From Bradyrhizobium sp. YR681 (lineage in GTDB: Bacteria; Pseudomonadota; Alphaproteobacteria; Rhizobiales; Xanthobacteraceae), in NCBI RefSeq assembly GCF_000282615.1, contig NZ_AKIY01000013.1, positions 1 through 58,829 of the forward strand: a stretch of 58,829 bases of DNA, written 5' to 3'. Shown one piece after another: positions 32,413 to 41,706 of this stretch. The first letter of the stretch is position 1. Every line of letters begins with the position of its first letter. The translations under genes were made by a program, and so were the position numbers. The notes under the pieces are model-generated. The model searched no databases. It had not been told where the DNA came from and saw nothing but the letters and a program-made list of their open reading frames with translations.

Positions 32413-34389
32413 ATGAAGCGTGTCCTGATCGGCCTGATCGCAGTCATCGTGCTCGCCGCGGGCGGGTGGTTCGGCTTCAATCTCTACGTCCAGCACCGCG
32501 TCACAGCCGAGATCGAGGCGTCGTTCGAGCAGGTCCGCGCCAGTGGCGGCAAGGCGAGTCATGGCAAGATCGGGTTCGATCTGCCGAGCCGCACCCTGAC
32601 GATCGAGGATATCGCCGTCGATCCCAGCCAGCAGTCGCAGATGCAGGCCAGGATCGCCAACGTCAAGGCGACGGGTGTGCGCCAGGCGGACGAAGGGCAA
32701 TTCTCTGCCGATACCATCGAGGTCTCGGGCATCGAGTTTGCAATCGACAGCGCCGTCGGTCCGTCGCAGATGAAAGCCAGCTACAAGATCGCGCAGGCCA
32801 CGATACGGGACTACACCGGCGCGATCAGGGCCCGGGCGTTGCCGGCATCGAACGCGATCACCGATCTCTATCGATTTGGCATCGAGCAGTTCAGCAGCCT
32901 GTCGGCGTCCTCCATCGAGGTGCCGACGATTGCCGTAACCGTCGTCACAAAGGCAGATCCCGTCAAACCCGAAGGCGGCGAGCTCCTCTATTCGGGCCTT
33001 GCCATGAAGAACCTCAGGCACGGCAAGATCGAGGCGAGCAAGGCGGACCGCCTCACCTTCACGTTCAAAACGGCGCAACCGGGCAAGTCCGGCCAGTTCG
33101 CCGGCGAGCTGTCGAACCTGACCATGAGCGGCTTCGATGCGGGCGGCATGCTCGCCACGCTCGATCCGGAAAAGGCAAAGGACGACAGCATCCGTCAGAT
33201 CTACAGGCAGGTTTCCACGGGACCCTACACGGTGACGTCAGGGGACGTTCGTCTCCAGATCGACGGCCTCTCCATCGACGATATCGGGGTGCAGCCGTCG
33301 AAGTTCCGAATGACCGAGATGCTTGCCATGCTGCCCCAGGATCCGTCGGCGCCGCCCACGCCGGCCCAGGCGCGCGACATGATGGAGAAGCTTGCCGGCT
33401 TCTATGAAGGCCTCAGCGTCGGCAAGATCGAGATCGGCAAGATGTCGATCGGGACGCCGCAAGGGACCGGCAGCATCAATCTTGTCAGGTACAAGGACGG
33501 CGATTTCGCCATCGAAGGCGTCGACCTGCCGTCGCCGCAAGGTCAGCTCAAGATGGAGCGCTTCGCGCTGAAATCCTTCAGCGTCACGAGCCTGATGCGC
33601 TGGGCAGCAAGCCTCGTCACGCCCGGGCGGGCACCCGCGCCGGATCAGATGCTCGGGCTGTTCGGCGTGCTCGCAGGTGCGGAGATCAAGGGCGTGGCGG
33701 CGCCCTACAAGAACACCAGGAAGCTGGTCACGATCGACACGCTGAGCCTGGATTGGGGGCAGCTGGTCGGCTCGATCCCGAGCAAGGCGCATGTGGTTGC
33801 CAAATTTGCCACGCCGACCGATGCGTCCGACCCGAAGCAGCTTCCATTGATCGCCGCCGGGATCGACAGGCTCGCGATCGACCTCGATCTCGGGGCGGCG
33901 TGGACCGAGGCATCCAGCAGCTTCGCTCTGATGCCGGCAACCCTCGACATCGGAGGGATCGCAAAAGCGCAATTGCGCGTTGCGCTCGGCAACGTCCCGC
34001 GCGAGGTGTTTTCAGCCGATCCCGCCCAGCTCATGGGCCAGGCAGCGCGGATCGAGGCGGTCGCGCTCGAGCTCTCGCTGCGCGACAATGGCGGCGTCGA
34101 TTCCGTGGTGGCGCAGAATGCACGGGGGCGAAATGTCAGCCGCGACGCCGCGCGCCAGACCCTCGTCGACAGCGTCAGGGCTCAGCGCGCACAGATCGTG
34201 GCCGCCAATCCGGAGGCAGGCGCGGCCGTGGATGCGATCGCAAGCTTTGTCGAGACACCGGGCCAGACGCTCGTCATCAAGCTCATGCCCCGCGCCAAGG
34301 TGCCGCTTATGCAATTGATGCAGCTCATCCCGATCGACCCGCAGAGCGCGCTGGCGCAATTCAGGATCGAGGCGTCGACGGGGTTGTAG
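32413..34389 (+). CDS. Large inner-membrane-anchored periplasmic protein, AsmA/YdgA-like
   Basis: The gene encodes 658 residues. The ATG at 32413 (GGAG upstream) opens one N-terminal membrane anchor MKRVLIGLIAVIVLAAGGWFGF followed by a long periplasmic part without Cys. The rest is strand-rich: HGKIGFDLPSRTLTIEDIAVDPSQ, FSADTIEVSGIEF, GKIEIGKMSIGTPQGTGSINLVRYKDGDFAIEGVDL. This style (repeated short strands describing derivative, 'component' type sheets) resembles AsmA-like or DUF945/YdgA proteins, but the match is loose. It is possibly involved in envelope lipid homeostasis, by fold analogy only. Confidence 0.65.
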   Translation: MKRVLIGLIAVIVLAAGGWFGFNLYVQHRVTAEIEASFEQVRASGGKASHGKIGFDLPSRTLTIEDIAVDPSQQSQMQARIANVKATGVRQADEGQFSADTIEVSGIEFAIDSAVGPSQMKASYKIAQATIRDYTGAIRARALPASNAITDLYRFGIEQFSSLSASSIEVPTIAVTVVTKADPVKPEGGELLYSGLAMKNLRHGKIEASKADRLTFTFKTAQPGKSGQFAGELSNLTMSGFDAGGMLATLDPEKAKDDSIRQIYRQVSTGPYTVTSGDVRLQIDGLSIDDIGVQPSKFRMTEMLAMLPQDPSAPPTPAQARDMMEKLAGFYEGLSVGKIEIGKMSIGTPQGTGSINLVRYKDGDFAIEGVDLPSPQGQLKMERFALKSFSVTSLMRWAASLVTPGRAPAPDQMLGLFGVLAGAEIKGVAAPYKNTRKLVTIDTLSLDWGQLVGSIPSKAHVVAKFATPTDASDPKQLPLIAAGIDRLAIDLDLGAAWTEASSSFALMPATLDIGGIAKAQLRVALGNVPREVFSADPAQLMGQAARIEAVALELSLRDNGGVDSVVAQNARGRNVSRDAARQTLVDSVRAQRAQIVAANPEAGAAVDAIASFVETPGQTLVIKLMPRAKVPLMQLMQLIPIDPQSALAQFRIEASTGL

Positions 34390-34416
34390 GTCTCGTGTCC
34401 CGGACGCGGCACACAT

Positions 34417-34504
34417 GTAGGGTGGGCAAAGCGAAGCCTGCCCACCCTTGTCGCGATTAGAGAGAGATGGTGGGCACGGCGCTACGCGCCTTTGCCCACC
34501 CTAC
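34417..34504. repeat. Palindromic dispersed repeat, family C
   Basis: This 88-base element has perfect 14-bp ends (GTAGGGTGGGCAAA at 34417-34430 and its complement at 34491-34504). Two inner hairpins of GGTGGGCA/TGCCCACC type give a cloverleaf-like layout. It lies between convergent genes. It matches a GTAGGGTGGGCAAAG repeat I know from Bradyrhizobium genomes. Confidence 0.85.
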
Positions 34505-34532
34505 AGGAGTGCGCTGCTTCCACGGCACGCAC

Positions 34533-36305
34533 TCACTTCTGCGGCAGGTTCACCCGCACATGCAGCTCGCGCAGCTGTTTTGTCGTGGCTTCCGACGGCG
34601 CGCCCATCAGCAAATCCATGGCCTGCTGATTCATCGGGAATAGCGAGATCTCGCGCAGATTGGTGGTGCCGCAGAGCAGCATCACGATGCGGTCGACGCC
34701 CGCCGCCATGCCGCCATGCGGCGGGGCGCCGTACTGGAAGGCGCGGTACATGCCGCCGAAGCGGTCGACCACTTCCTGCTCGCCGTAGCCGGCGATCTCG
34801 AACGCCTTCACCATCGCTTCCGGCACGTGGTTGCGGATGCCGCCCGAGGCGATCTCGTAGCCGTTGCAGGTGATGTCGTACTGGAACGCCTTGATGGTCA
34901 GCGGGTCCTGGCCCTTCAGTGCGTCGAGGCCGCCCTGCGGCATCGAGAACGGGTTGTGCGAGAAGTCGACCTTCTTGTCGTCCTCGTTGTACTCGTACAT
35001 CGGGAAATCGACGATCCAGGCGAGCTCGAACCGCTCCTTGTCGGTGAGGTTCAATTCCTCGCCGACCTTGTTGCGGGCCAAACCTGAAAACTTCCAGAAC
35101 TTGTCGGGATCGCCGGCAACGAAGAAGGCGGCATCGCCTTCCTTGGTGCCGATCTGCGCGCGGATCGCGGCGGTGCGCTCCGGCCCGATGTTGTTCGCAA
35201 GGGGACCAGCGCCCTCGCCGCCCTCGCGCCACATGATGTAGCCGAGGCCGGGCTGGCCCTCGCCCTGCGCCCACGAGTTCATGCGATCGCAGAATGCGCG
35301 GCTGCCGCCGCCCGGCGCCGGGATCGCCCAGACCTGGTTCTTGGGATCCTCTAGCATGCGCGCAAAGACCTTGAAGCCGGAGCCGCGGAAATGCTCGGAG
35401 ACGTCCTGCATCTCGATGGGGTTGCGCAGATCAGGCTTGTCGCTGCCGTACTTCCGCAGCGCCTCGGCGAACGGAATGCGGCGCCAGTTCTTGCTCACCG
35501 GCTTGCCCTTGGCGAACTCTTCAAAGACGCCCGTGATCACCGGCTCCATGGCCGCGAAGACGTCTTCCTGCGTCACAAAGCTCATCTCGACGTCGAGCTG
35601 ATAGAACTCGCCGGGCAGGCGGTCGGCGCGCGGGTCCTCGTCACGGAAACAGGGCGCGATCTGGAAGTAGCGGTCGAAGCCCGACATCATCAGCAGCTGC
35701 TTGTACTGCTGCGGCGCCTGCGGCAGCGCGTAGAACTTGCCGGGATGGATGCGCGACGGCACCAGGAAGTCGCGCGCGCCTTCCGGCGAGGACGCGGTCA
35801 GGATCGGCGTGTTGAACTCGAAGAAGCCCTGCCCCTCCATGCGCCGGCGCATCGACTTGATGATCTCGACGCGGGTCATGATGTTCTGGTGCAGCTTTTC
35901 GCGGCGCAGATCGAGGAAGCGGTACTTCAGGCGGATGTCCTCAGGGTATTCCTGGTCGCCGAACACCGGCAGCGGCAGGTCGCCGGCCGGGCCGAGCACC
36001 TCGATCTCGCTGACATAGATCTCGATCTTGCCGGTCGGCAGATCGTCGTTGTCGGTGCCTTCGGGGCGGCGGCGGACCTTGCCGTCCATCTTGACCACGA
36101 ATTCCGAGCGCAGCTTTTCGGCCAGCGAAAACGCCGGCGAGTCCGGATCGACCACGCACTGGGTCAGGCCGTAATGGTCGCGCAAATCGATGAACAGCAC
36201 GCCGCCATGGTCGCGCACGCGATGGACCCAGCCCGAGAGGCGGATGGTCTCGCCGATGTTGCTCTCGCGGAGCGCGCCGCATGTATGTGACCGATAGCGA
36301 TGCAT
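34533..36305 (-). CDS. aspS: Aspartyl-tRNA synthetase (non-discriminating type possible)
   Basis: The gene encodes 590 residues, the bacterial AspRS length. It has an N-terminal anticodon-binding OB domain ([46 protein letters not shown]) and a class II core with motif 2 region [19 protein letters not shown] and motif 3 near [13 protein letters not shown]. The bacterial GAD insertion lies in between (about 310-420). It charges tRNA-Asp; alphaproteobacteria often lack AsnRS, in which case it also charges tRNA-Asn for GatCAB, but that cannot be judged here. Confidence 0.97.
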   Translation of the reverse strand: MHRYRSHTCGALRESNIGETIRLSGWVHRVRDHGGVLFIDLRDHYGLTQCVVDPDSPAFSLAEKLRSEFVVKMDGKVRRRPEGTDNDDLPTGKIEIYVSEIEVLGPAGDLPLPVFGDQEYPEDIRLKYRFLDLRREKLHQNIMTRVEIIKSMRRRMEGQGFFEFNTPILTASSPEGARDFLVPSRIHPGKFYALPQAPQQYKQLLMMSGFDRYFQIAPCFRDEDPRADRLPGEFYQLDVEMSFVTQEDVFAAMEPVITGVFEEFAKGKPVSKNWRRIPFAEALRKYGSDKPDLRNPIEMQDVSEHFRGSGFKVFARMLEDPKNQVWAIPAPGGGSRAFCDRMNSWAQGEGQPGLGYIMWREGGEGAGPLANNIGPERTAAIRAQIGTKEGDAAFFVAGDPDKFWKFSGLARNKVGEELNLTDKERFELAWIVDFPMYEYNEDDKKVDFSHNPFSMPQGGLDALKGQDPLTIKAFQYDITCNGYEIASGGIRNHVPEAMVKAFEIAGYGEQEVVDRFGGMYRAFQYGAPPHGGMAAGVDRIVMLLCGTTNLREISLFPMNQQAMDLLMGAPSEATTKQLRELHVRVNLPQK

Positions 36306-36499
36306 GGTCGTCCCAAAATGATGTCTGAGGATCGAATCGGACGGCCGGTAACGGCCGGTCCGAAGTTGCGCAGGGTTTACCCGACGAGGCCGGGGGCGGC
36401 AACCAAGGGAACGGCCTGTTTTGGGCTCGGACTGGCCATTTTTGGCCGATCGGGCCTCAAGCCTTTGCCATCGGGCGTTCCCCGCCTATCTTTACCTCC

Positions 36500-37972
36500 A
36501 TGACCGTCCATTTCCCGTTCCAGAACTCCTATTCGGCCCTGCCCGACAGCTTCTTTGCCCGGGTGGCGCCCACCCCAGTTGCCGCGCCCCGGCTGATCAA
36601 GCTGAACCGGCCGCTGGCGGTCCAGCTCGGGCTCGACCCTGATTTGCTGGAGACCCCTGAAGGAGCCGAGATCCTGGCCGGCAAGACGGTTCCCGCGGGG
36701 GCCGATCCCATCGCCATGGCCTATGCCGGCCATCAGTTCGGCAATTTCGTGCCCCAGCTCGGCGACGGCCGCGCCATCCTGCTCGGCGAAGTCATCGACC
36801 AGGACGGTGCCCGCCGCGACATCCAGCTCAAGGGAAGCGGGCCCACCCCGTTCTCCCGCCGCGGCGACGGCCGCGCCGCGCTCGGCCCGGTGCTGCGCGA
36901 ATACATTGTCAGCGAAGCGATGTTTGCATTGGGCATCCCGACCACGCGCTCGCTCGCCGCGGTCGTCACCGGCGAGCACGTCATGCGCGAGACCGTGCTG
37001 CCCGGCGCGGTGCTGACGCGCGTCGCTTCCAGCCACATCCGTGTCGGCACCTTCCAGTTCTTCGCCGTGCGCCGCGACACCGAGGCGATCCGCCGGCTCG
37101 CCGACCATGTCATCGCGCGCCATTATCCCGAACTGATCGACGCCGAGCGGCCGTACCACGCCCTGCTTGCGGGCGTCGTCGCGCGCCAGGCAAACCTCAT
37201 CGCCCGCTGGCTGCTGGTCGGCTTCATCCACGGCGTGATGAACACCGACAACAGCTCCATATCCGGCGAGACCATCGACTACGGCCCCTGCGCCTTCATG
37301 GATGCCTACAACCCTTCGCAGGTGTTCTCGTCGATCGACGAGATGGGCCGTTACGCCTATGCCAACCAGCCGCGCATCGCGCTGTGGAATCTGACCCGGC
37401 TCGCCGAATGCCTTCTGCCGCTGTTCGACGAGGAGCAGGAGAAGGCCATCGCAGAGGCCCAGGACATTCTCGGCGCCTTCTCCGAGACGTTCAGCGTCGC
37501 CTATCAGGCCGGCCTGCGCAAGAAGGTCGGCCTGTTCACGGAGCGCGACGGCGACGACGCGCTGATCCAGGACCTGCTCGATGCCATGGCGAAGAACCAG
37601 GCCGACTTCACCCTCACCTTCCGCAAGCTGGCCGATGCCGCAGGTGATCCGGATGCGGACGACGCGCGCGCCCAGTTCATGGATCCCGGCGCCTTCGATG
37701 AGTGGGCCAAGCGCTGGCGCGAGCGCACGGCACTCGAGCCGCAGAGCGCGGCCGAGCGGCAAGCCGCGATGCACGCCGTCAACCCGCTCTTCATCCCGCG
37801 CAACCACCGCGTCGAGGCCGTGATCCAGGCCGCGCTCGCCGACGACTTCACGCCGTTCGAGGAATTCGTGAAGGTGCTGCAAAAGCCGTTCGAGGACCAG
37901 CCGGACTACGCCGCCTATGCCGATCCGCCGCTCCCGGACCAGCGGGTGTTGCAGACGTTCTGCGGGACGTGA
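36500..37972 (+). CDS. selO: Protein adenylyltransferase SelO (YdiU)
   Basis: The gene encodes 490 residues. This pseudokinase-fold enzyme transfers AMP to Ser, Thr or Tyr of proteins, linked to redox homeostasis. Landmarks: [70 protein letters not shown], and the metal/catalytic segment [28 protein letters not shown]. The C-terminus reads FCGT, giving a Cys third from the end, where many eukaryotic relatives carry selenocysteine. It is divergent from aspS. Confidence 0.95.
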   Translation: MTVHFPFQNSYSALPDSFFARVAPTPVAAPRLIKLNRPLAVQLGLDPDLLETPEGAEILAGKTVPAGADPIAMAYAGHQFGNFVPQLGDGRAILLGEVIDQDGARRDIQLKGSGPTPFSRRGDGRAALGPVLREYIVSEAMFALGIPTTRSLAAVVTGEHVMRETVLPGAVLTRVASSHIRVGTFQFFAVRRDTEAIRRLADHVIARHYPELIDAERPYHALLAGVVARQANLIARWLLVGFIHGVMNTDNSSISGETIDYGPCAFMDAYNPSQVFSSIDEMGRYAYANQPRIALWNLTRLAECLLPLFDEEQEKAIAEAQDILGAFSETFSVAYQAGLRKKVGLFTERDGDDALIQDLLDAMAKNQADFTLTFRKLADAAGDPDADDARAQFMDPGAFDEWAKRWRERTALEPQSAAERQAAMHAVNPLFIPRNHRVEAVIQAALADDFTPFEEFVKVLQKPFEDQPDYAAYADPPLPDQRVLQTFCGT

Positions 37973-38024
37973 GGCCTGGTCCGAAGACACCGACACTCTC
38001 TACGGACACGCCTCACTTCTGCCG

Positions 38025-38708
38025 CTACGTTGGTTCGCCCTGAGAACGCGATGGATCATGATGATGAACGAGTTTCTCGGCCGTTGCCTCGCCGCCAAGT
38101 TCGAGAACCTTCTTCGATAGCTCCTCAGCAACCTTCGCCGCACTATCGCCGCCGCCGCCCCAACGAACCGCAGAGCCCGCGGCCATTCCGCCTGCGGCCC
38201 CAACGAGTTGGCCTGCAATTGAGAAAACGCGCTTACGGCGCGATGTCCGCTTGATTGCCTCTGTCAACTCGATTGGAAATTCAACTTTCGTTAGAGACGC
38301 TAACACCCTCCGCTTTGGACTCAATGCAAACCAGAGCGCCACGAAGCCGATGCCAACTGTGCCGCAGAAGGCCAGCACGAAGATCCAAATTTCACGGATG
38401 GCAAAAAAGGGGAGGAGAACGAACGTGGGGATCCAAAACAGCAAAAGCCAGGAGACGACGCGTCTCTCATACCCCTCCAATCCAATCATCGTCTCCCAAT
38501 CAATGATGTGACCGTATGACGGGTTCACAGGAGAGATCACCCAAAGCCGGTCGTCGCCGTCGTCACGGCAGACCGGTTTGAGTTCATCCGGGCACGGCAG
38601 AATTGGAGATTTCCGTTCTGCCATCGCGCGACAATAGGCTTGGTAAGAGCTGTTGATCCAGTCGGCAGTACCCTGCGTTGCCTCAATGCGAATTGTCTGA
38701 GAGTTCAT
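38025..38708 (-). CDS. Hypothetical two-helix membrane protein in a low-GC patch
   Basis: The gene encodes 227 residues from an ATG at 38708 with GGGAGG upstream. An N-terminal soluble part (IRIEATQGTADWINSSYQAYCRAMAERKSPILPCPDELKPVC) precedes two adjacent membrane helices (VVSWLLLFWIPTFVLLPFF and IFVLAFCGTVGIGFVALWFAL). A basic segment (KRTSRRKRVF), a Gly-rich stretch and a charged His-rich tail follow. Base composition and codon choice are visibly less GC-rich than the neighbours, suggesting transfer. No family is recognised. Confidence 0.65.
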   Translation of the reverse strand: MNSQTIRIEATQGTADWINSSYQAYCRAMAERKSPILPCPDELKPVCRDDGDDRLWVISPVNPSYGHIIDWETMIGLEGYERRVVSWLLLFWIPTFVLLPFFAIREIWIFVLAFCGTVGIGFVALWFALSPKRRVLASLTKVEFPIELTEAIKRTSRRKRVFSIAGQLVGAAGGMAAGSAVRWGGGGDSAAKVAEELSKKVLELGGEATAEKLVHHHDPSRSQGEPT

Positions 38709-39026
38709 ATTTCCTCCCGAATATCCGTGATTGAAATCAGATTTCGTAAGGCGGGGATTATACAACTAAGCGGCGAACAACGAAAATCCCACTGAACCGC
38801 CGGCCTGCTGTAGCAAGACACCACTGCAGCGGGGTTCAGAATCCGGGGCCGAAAAACCACCATTGTAGCCGCCAAGGCCGATGGTTTCGCTTCGCTCCCT
38901 CATCCGACCGACCGCCGCTGTGGACACGGGAACTGCTGTCATCAAACTGAAACACTCGCGCTCTAACGGCCTGTCAGCGCCGTCTTGCCGGGGGCGCCCA
39001 TCCTCCAACGATCCTGACAAGCGCCC
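38709..39026. other. Intergenic control region upstream of the phosphodiesterase/ABC operon
   Basis: No gene was found in this 318-base stretch. The left half shares the lower GC of the membrane-protein gene; the right half returns to the normal composition. It contains a candidate Pho box at 38936-38953. A long antisense frame crossing it is regarded as chance. Confidence 0.55.
38936..38953 (+). promoter_or_regulatory. Candidate Pho box of the phosphodiesterase/ugp-like operon
   Basis: CTGTCAT, four bases, then CTGAAAC gives two half-sites at the 11-base period of PhoB boxes; the first is a perfect consensus and the second matches four of seven. It ends 73 bases before the ATG at 39027. Control of ugp-type genes by PhoB is known in enterics and rhizobia, which supports the call. 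Confidence 0.6.
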
Positions 39027-39878
39027 ATGCCCTTCAAGTTCATCCACATCACCGACACGCATCTCGCGAACCCCGGGCTGAAGCTCTATGGCCTCGATCC
39101 GCGCGCCCGGCTGGATGCGGCGATCGCCGACATCAACAAGCATCAATCCGATGCCACCTTCGCGGTCGTGACCGGCGACCTCACCCATTGGGGCGAGGCT
39201 GAATCCTACGCCAATTTCGCCGAGGCGATGGCTGCGCTGAAAATCCCTTACATCGCCATGGTCGGCAATCACGACAAGCGCGTGGCCTGCCTCGACGGCC
39301 TGAAGGCCGCCCCGCGCGATCCCAACGGCTTCGTGCAGGGCACCCGCACCACCGAGCACGGCCTGTTCGTGTTCCTGGACACGCTGGACGAGACCAGCCA
39401 CGCCGGCGAGATGTGCGCCAGGCGCCTCGGCTGGCTCGCGAGCACGCTGGCCGCAGCGCCGGCCGACACGCCGTTCGTCGTCTTCATGCACCATCCACCC
39501 TTCCCGGTCGGCGTGCACGCGATGGACGAGATCGCGTTGAAGCAGAGCGCCGAATTCGCTGAGGTCATCGCGCCCTATCGCTCGCGCATCCGCCATCTCT
39601 TCTTCGGCCACGTGCACCGGCCGATCTTCGGCAGCTACGGCAAGATCCCGTTCTCGACGCTGCGCGGCACCAACCACCAGGTCTGGTTCGAGCTTGACGC
39701 CACCGCAACCGATCATCTCGCCAGCCACGAGCCGCCAGCCTATGGCGTGGTGCTGATCGACGACCAGAACCTCGTCGTGCACAGCCACGACTTCCTCGAC
39801 ACCAGTCTGCGCTTCCCCTTCGAGCCACCGGCCGGAGTGGACGGCCGCAACTATGCGCTCAACTTCCCGGCGCGATGA
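39027..39878 (+). CDS. Metallophosphoesterase, GpdQ/CpdA-like phosphodiesterase
   Basis: The gene encodes 283 residues with the full set of class III cyclic nucleotide/glycerophosphodiesterase motifs in order: HITDTHL (D-x-H), VVTGDLTHWG (GD-x-x-x), MVGNHDKR (GNHD), FMHHPPF, and FFGHVHRP (GH-x-H), which build the two-metal site. It probably hydrolyses a phosphodiester such as glycerophosphodiester; cAMP is an alternative. It is the first gene of an operon with an UgpA/E/B-like transporter (next ATG overlaps the stop region), which favours glycerophosphodiesters. A Pho-box-like site precedes it. Confidence 0.88.
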   Translation: MPFKFIHITDTHLANPGLKLYGLDPRARLDAAIADINKHQSDATFAVVTGDLTHWGEAESYANFAEAMAALKIPYIAMVGNHDKRVACLDGLKAAPRDPNGFVQGTRTTEHGLFVFLDTLDETSHAGEMCARRLGWLASTLAAAPADTPFVVFMHHPPFPVGVHAMDEIALKQSAEFAEVIAPYRSRIRHLFFGHVHRPIFGSYGKIPFSTLRGTNHQVWFELDATATDHLASHEPPAYGVVLIDDQNLVVHSHDFLDTSLRFPFEPPAGVDGRNYALNFPAR

Positions 39879-39879
39879 C

Positions 39880-40830
39880 ATGAGCCTCGCTGAACCCGCG
39901 GCTCTCCCGGTCGCGACTTCGGCGGCACCGCGCCTGCACGTCCTGAAGCGGTTCGTGGGCCGCTTCAAAGCCTCGCTGCCTGCCTATCTGCTGCTGCTGC
40001 CCTCGCTGGTCTTCCTCGCGCTGTTCACCTATGGCGCGATGGGACGCGTCATCATCGACGCGCTGTATCAGCGCGCCACGCCCAAGGCGCCGGTCCGTTT
40101 CGTCGGCTTCGACAATATCGCCGCGGTGCTGGCCGACCCCGCCTTCACCGGAGCCGTCGTCAACAACCTGATCTATGCCGTCGGCACCGCGATCCCCAGC
40201 ATCGGCCTTGCGCTGCTGTTCGCGCTGGCGCTGGCACGCACCAGCGCGGTGAGCAGCGCGCTCCGCGCGGCGCTATTCCTGCCGGTGCTGATCCCGATGG
40301 TCGCAGCATCAGCCCTGTTTCTGTTCATCTTCCTGCCCAATGTCGGCCTGCTCGACTATTACATCGGACGCCTGCTTCCGGTGCTGCCGAACTGGCTCGG
40401 CGATTCCGACATCGCGCTCTACGCGATCATGGTCATCACGATCTGGAAGAACGCCGGCTATTACATGCTGTTCTTCCTCGCCGGCCTCCAGTCCGTGCCG
40501 GAGGATGTCATGGAAGCCGCGCATCTCGATGGCGCAGGTCCGTATCAGCGGCTGCGCCACATCATCCTGCCCGAGCTCCAGCCCACCTTCCTGTTCGTCA
40601 CCGTGATCGCCATCCTCAACGCGGTGACGCAGGTCGACCACGTCTTCGTCATGACCAAGGGCGGGCCGTCCAACGCGACCAATCTCGTGCTGTTCTACAT
40701 TTACCAGCAGGCGGTCGAGCACTACGACATCGGCAAGGCGTCGGCGGCAACGCTGCTGACGCTGGCAGCACTGATGGGCCTCACCGCACTCTCCTTCCGC
40801 ACCATGGCGAACCGGGAGGGCGGGCGATGA
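39880..40830 (+). CDS. ABC transporter permease, UgpA/MalF-like
   Basis: The gene encodes 316 residues with six membrane segments after a cytoplasmic N-terminus (first: ASLPAYLLLLPSLVFLALFTYGAM). The coupling EAA loop is EAAHLDGAGPYQRLRHIILPEL. The ATG at 39880 lies one base past the TGA of the phosphodiesterase gene, so the two are translationally linked. It forms a heterodimer with the next gene's product. UgpA-like sequence plus the phosphodiesterase suggest glycerol-3-phosphate or glycerophosphodiester uptake; a sugar is possible. Confidence 0.88.
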   Translation: MSLAEPAALPVATSAAPRLHVLKRFVGRFKASLPAYLLLLPSLVFLALFTYGAMGRVIIDALYQRATPKAPVRFVGFDNIAAVLADPAFTGAVVNNLIYAVGTAIPSIGLALLFALALARTSAVSSALRAALFLPVLIPMVAASALFLFIFLPNVGLLDYYIGRLLPVLPNWLGDSDIALYAIMVITIWKNAGYYMLFFLAGLQSVPEDVMEAAHLDGAGPYQRLRHIILPELQPTFLFVTVIAILNAVTQVDHVFVMTKGGPSNATNLVLFYIYQQAVEHYDIGKASAATLLTLAALMGLTALSFRTMANREGGR

Positions 40831-41696
40831 CGCCAATCGACTGGCTGCTCAAGGACGCTCCGCTCGCGACCCGCCGCGAGATCACGCCAAAGCTCGGCTT
40901 TCTGCTGACCGTGCTGCTCGCGATCGTCTGGCTGATCCCGTTCCTGTGGATGGGTGTGGCGACGCTGCGCCCGGCCTCCGAGGGCATCAACCTCATGGCC
41001 GAGCTGATGCCGAGCCTGAAGCCGACGCTGGACAATGTCAGGGACGCCTGGGAGATCGGCGATTTCCCGCGCTACGCGCTGAACACCACGATCATCTGCA
41101 CCGGCATCCTGCTGGTGCAGTTCTTCACGATCACGCTGGCGGGCTTTGCGTTCGCGCGGCTCGACTTCGCCGGCAAGTCGCTGATCTTCTACCTCTTCCT
41201 GATGCAGCTGATGCTGGTGCCGGTGCTGCTGATCGTGCCGAATTTGCGCATCATCGCGCAGTTCGGCCTCTACGATACGCTCGCCGGCGTGATGATGCCG
41301 TTCTTCGCCTCCGCCTTCGGCACCTTCCTGATGCGCCAGGCCTTCGAGGCCATCCCGACGGAGCTCGAAGACGCAGCCCTGATCGACGGCGCAGGCCTGT
41401 TCCAGCGCATCCGCCACATCTACGTGCCGCTGTCGATGCCGAGCTTTTCGGCGTTTGCGATCATCTCGGTCACCAGCCACTGGAACGACTTCCTGTGGCC
41501 GCTGATGGTGATCAATTCGCCGGACAAGCGACCGCTCACGGTCGGTCTCTCCGTGTTCACCGCGACCGCCGAAGGCACGCAGGCCTGGGGCACCATCGCC
41601 GCCGGCACGCTGATGGTGATCGCGCCGCTGCTCATCACGTTCCTGATCTTCCAGAAGCGCTTCATCAGTTCTTTCGTCACCTCTGGCATCAAATAG
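40827..41696 (+). CDS. ABC transporter permease, UgpE/MalG-like
   Basis: The gene encodes 289 residues with six membrane segments (first: LGFLLTVLLAIVWLIPFLWMGVATLR). The EAA loop is EDAALIDGAGLFQRIRHIYVPLS, and the C-terminus FLIFQKRFISSFVTSGIK is classical for MalG/UgpE. Its ATG overlaps the previous stop by four bases (ATGA). It is the second subunit of the importer. Confidence 0.9.
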   Translation: MTPIDWLLKDAPLATRREITPKLGFLLTVLLAIVWLIPFLWMGVATLRPASEGINLMAELMPSLKPTLDNVRDAWEIGDFPRYALNTTIICTGILLVQFFTITLAGFAFARLDFAGKSLIFYLFLMQLMLVPVLLIVPNLRIIAQFGLYDTLAGVMMPFFASAFGTFLMRQAFEAIPTELEDAALIDGAGLFQRIRHIYVPLSMPSFSAFAIISVTSHWNDFLWPLMVINSPDKRPLTVGLSVFTATAEGTQAWGTIAAGTLMVIAPLLITFLIFQKRFISSFVTSGIK

Positions 41697-41706
41697 GAGA
41701 TTTTCG

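Noticed and set aside
38766..39968. Minus-strand frame across the phosphodiesterase gene and the Pho-box region
   Set aside because: Its reading runs antisense through all metallophosphoesterase motifs; composition is shadow-like.
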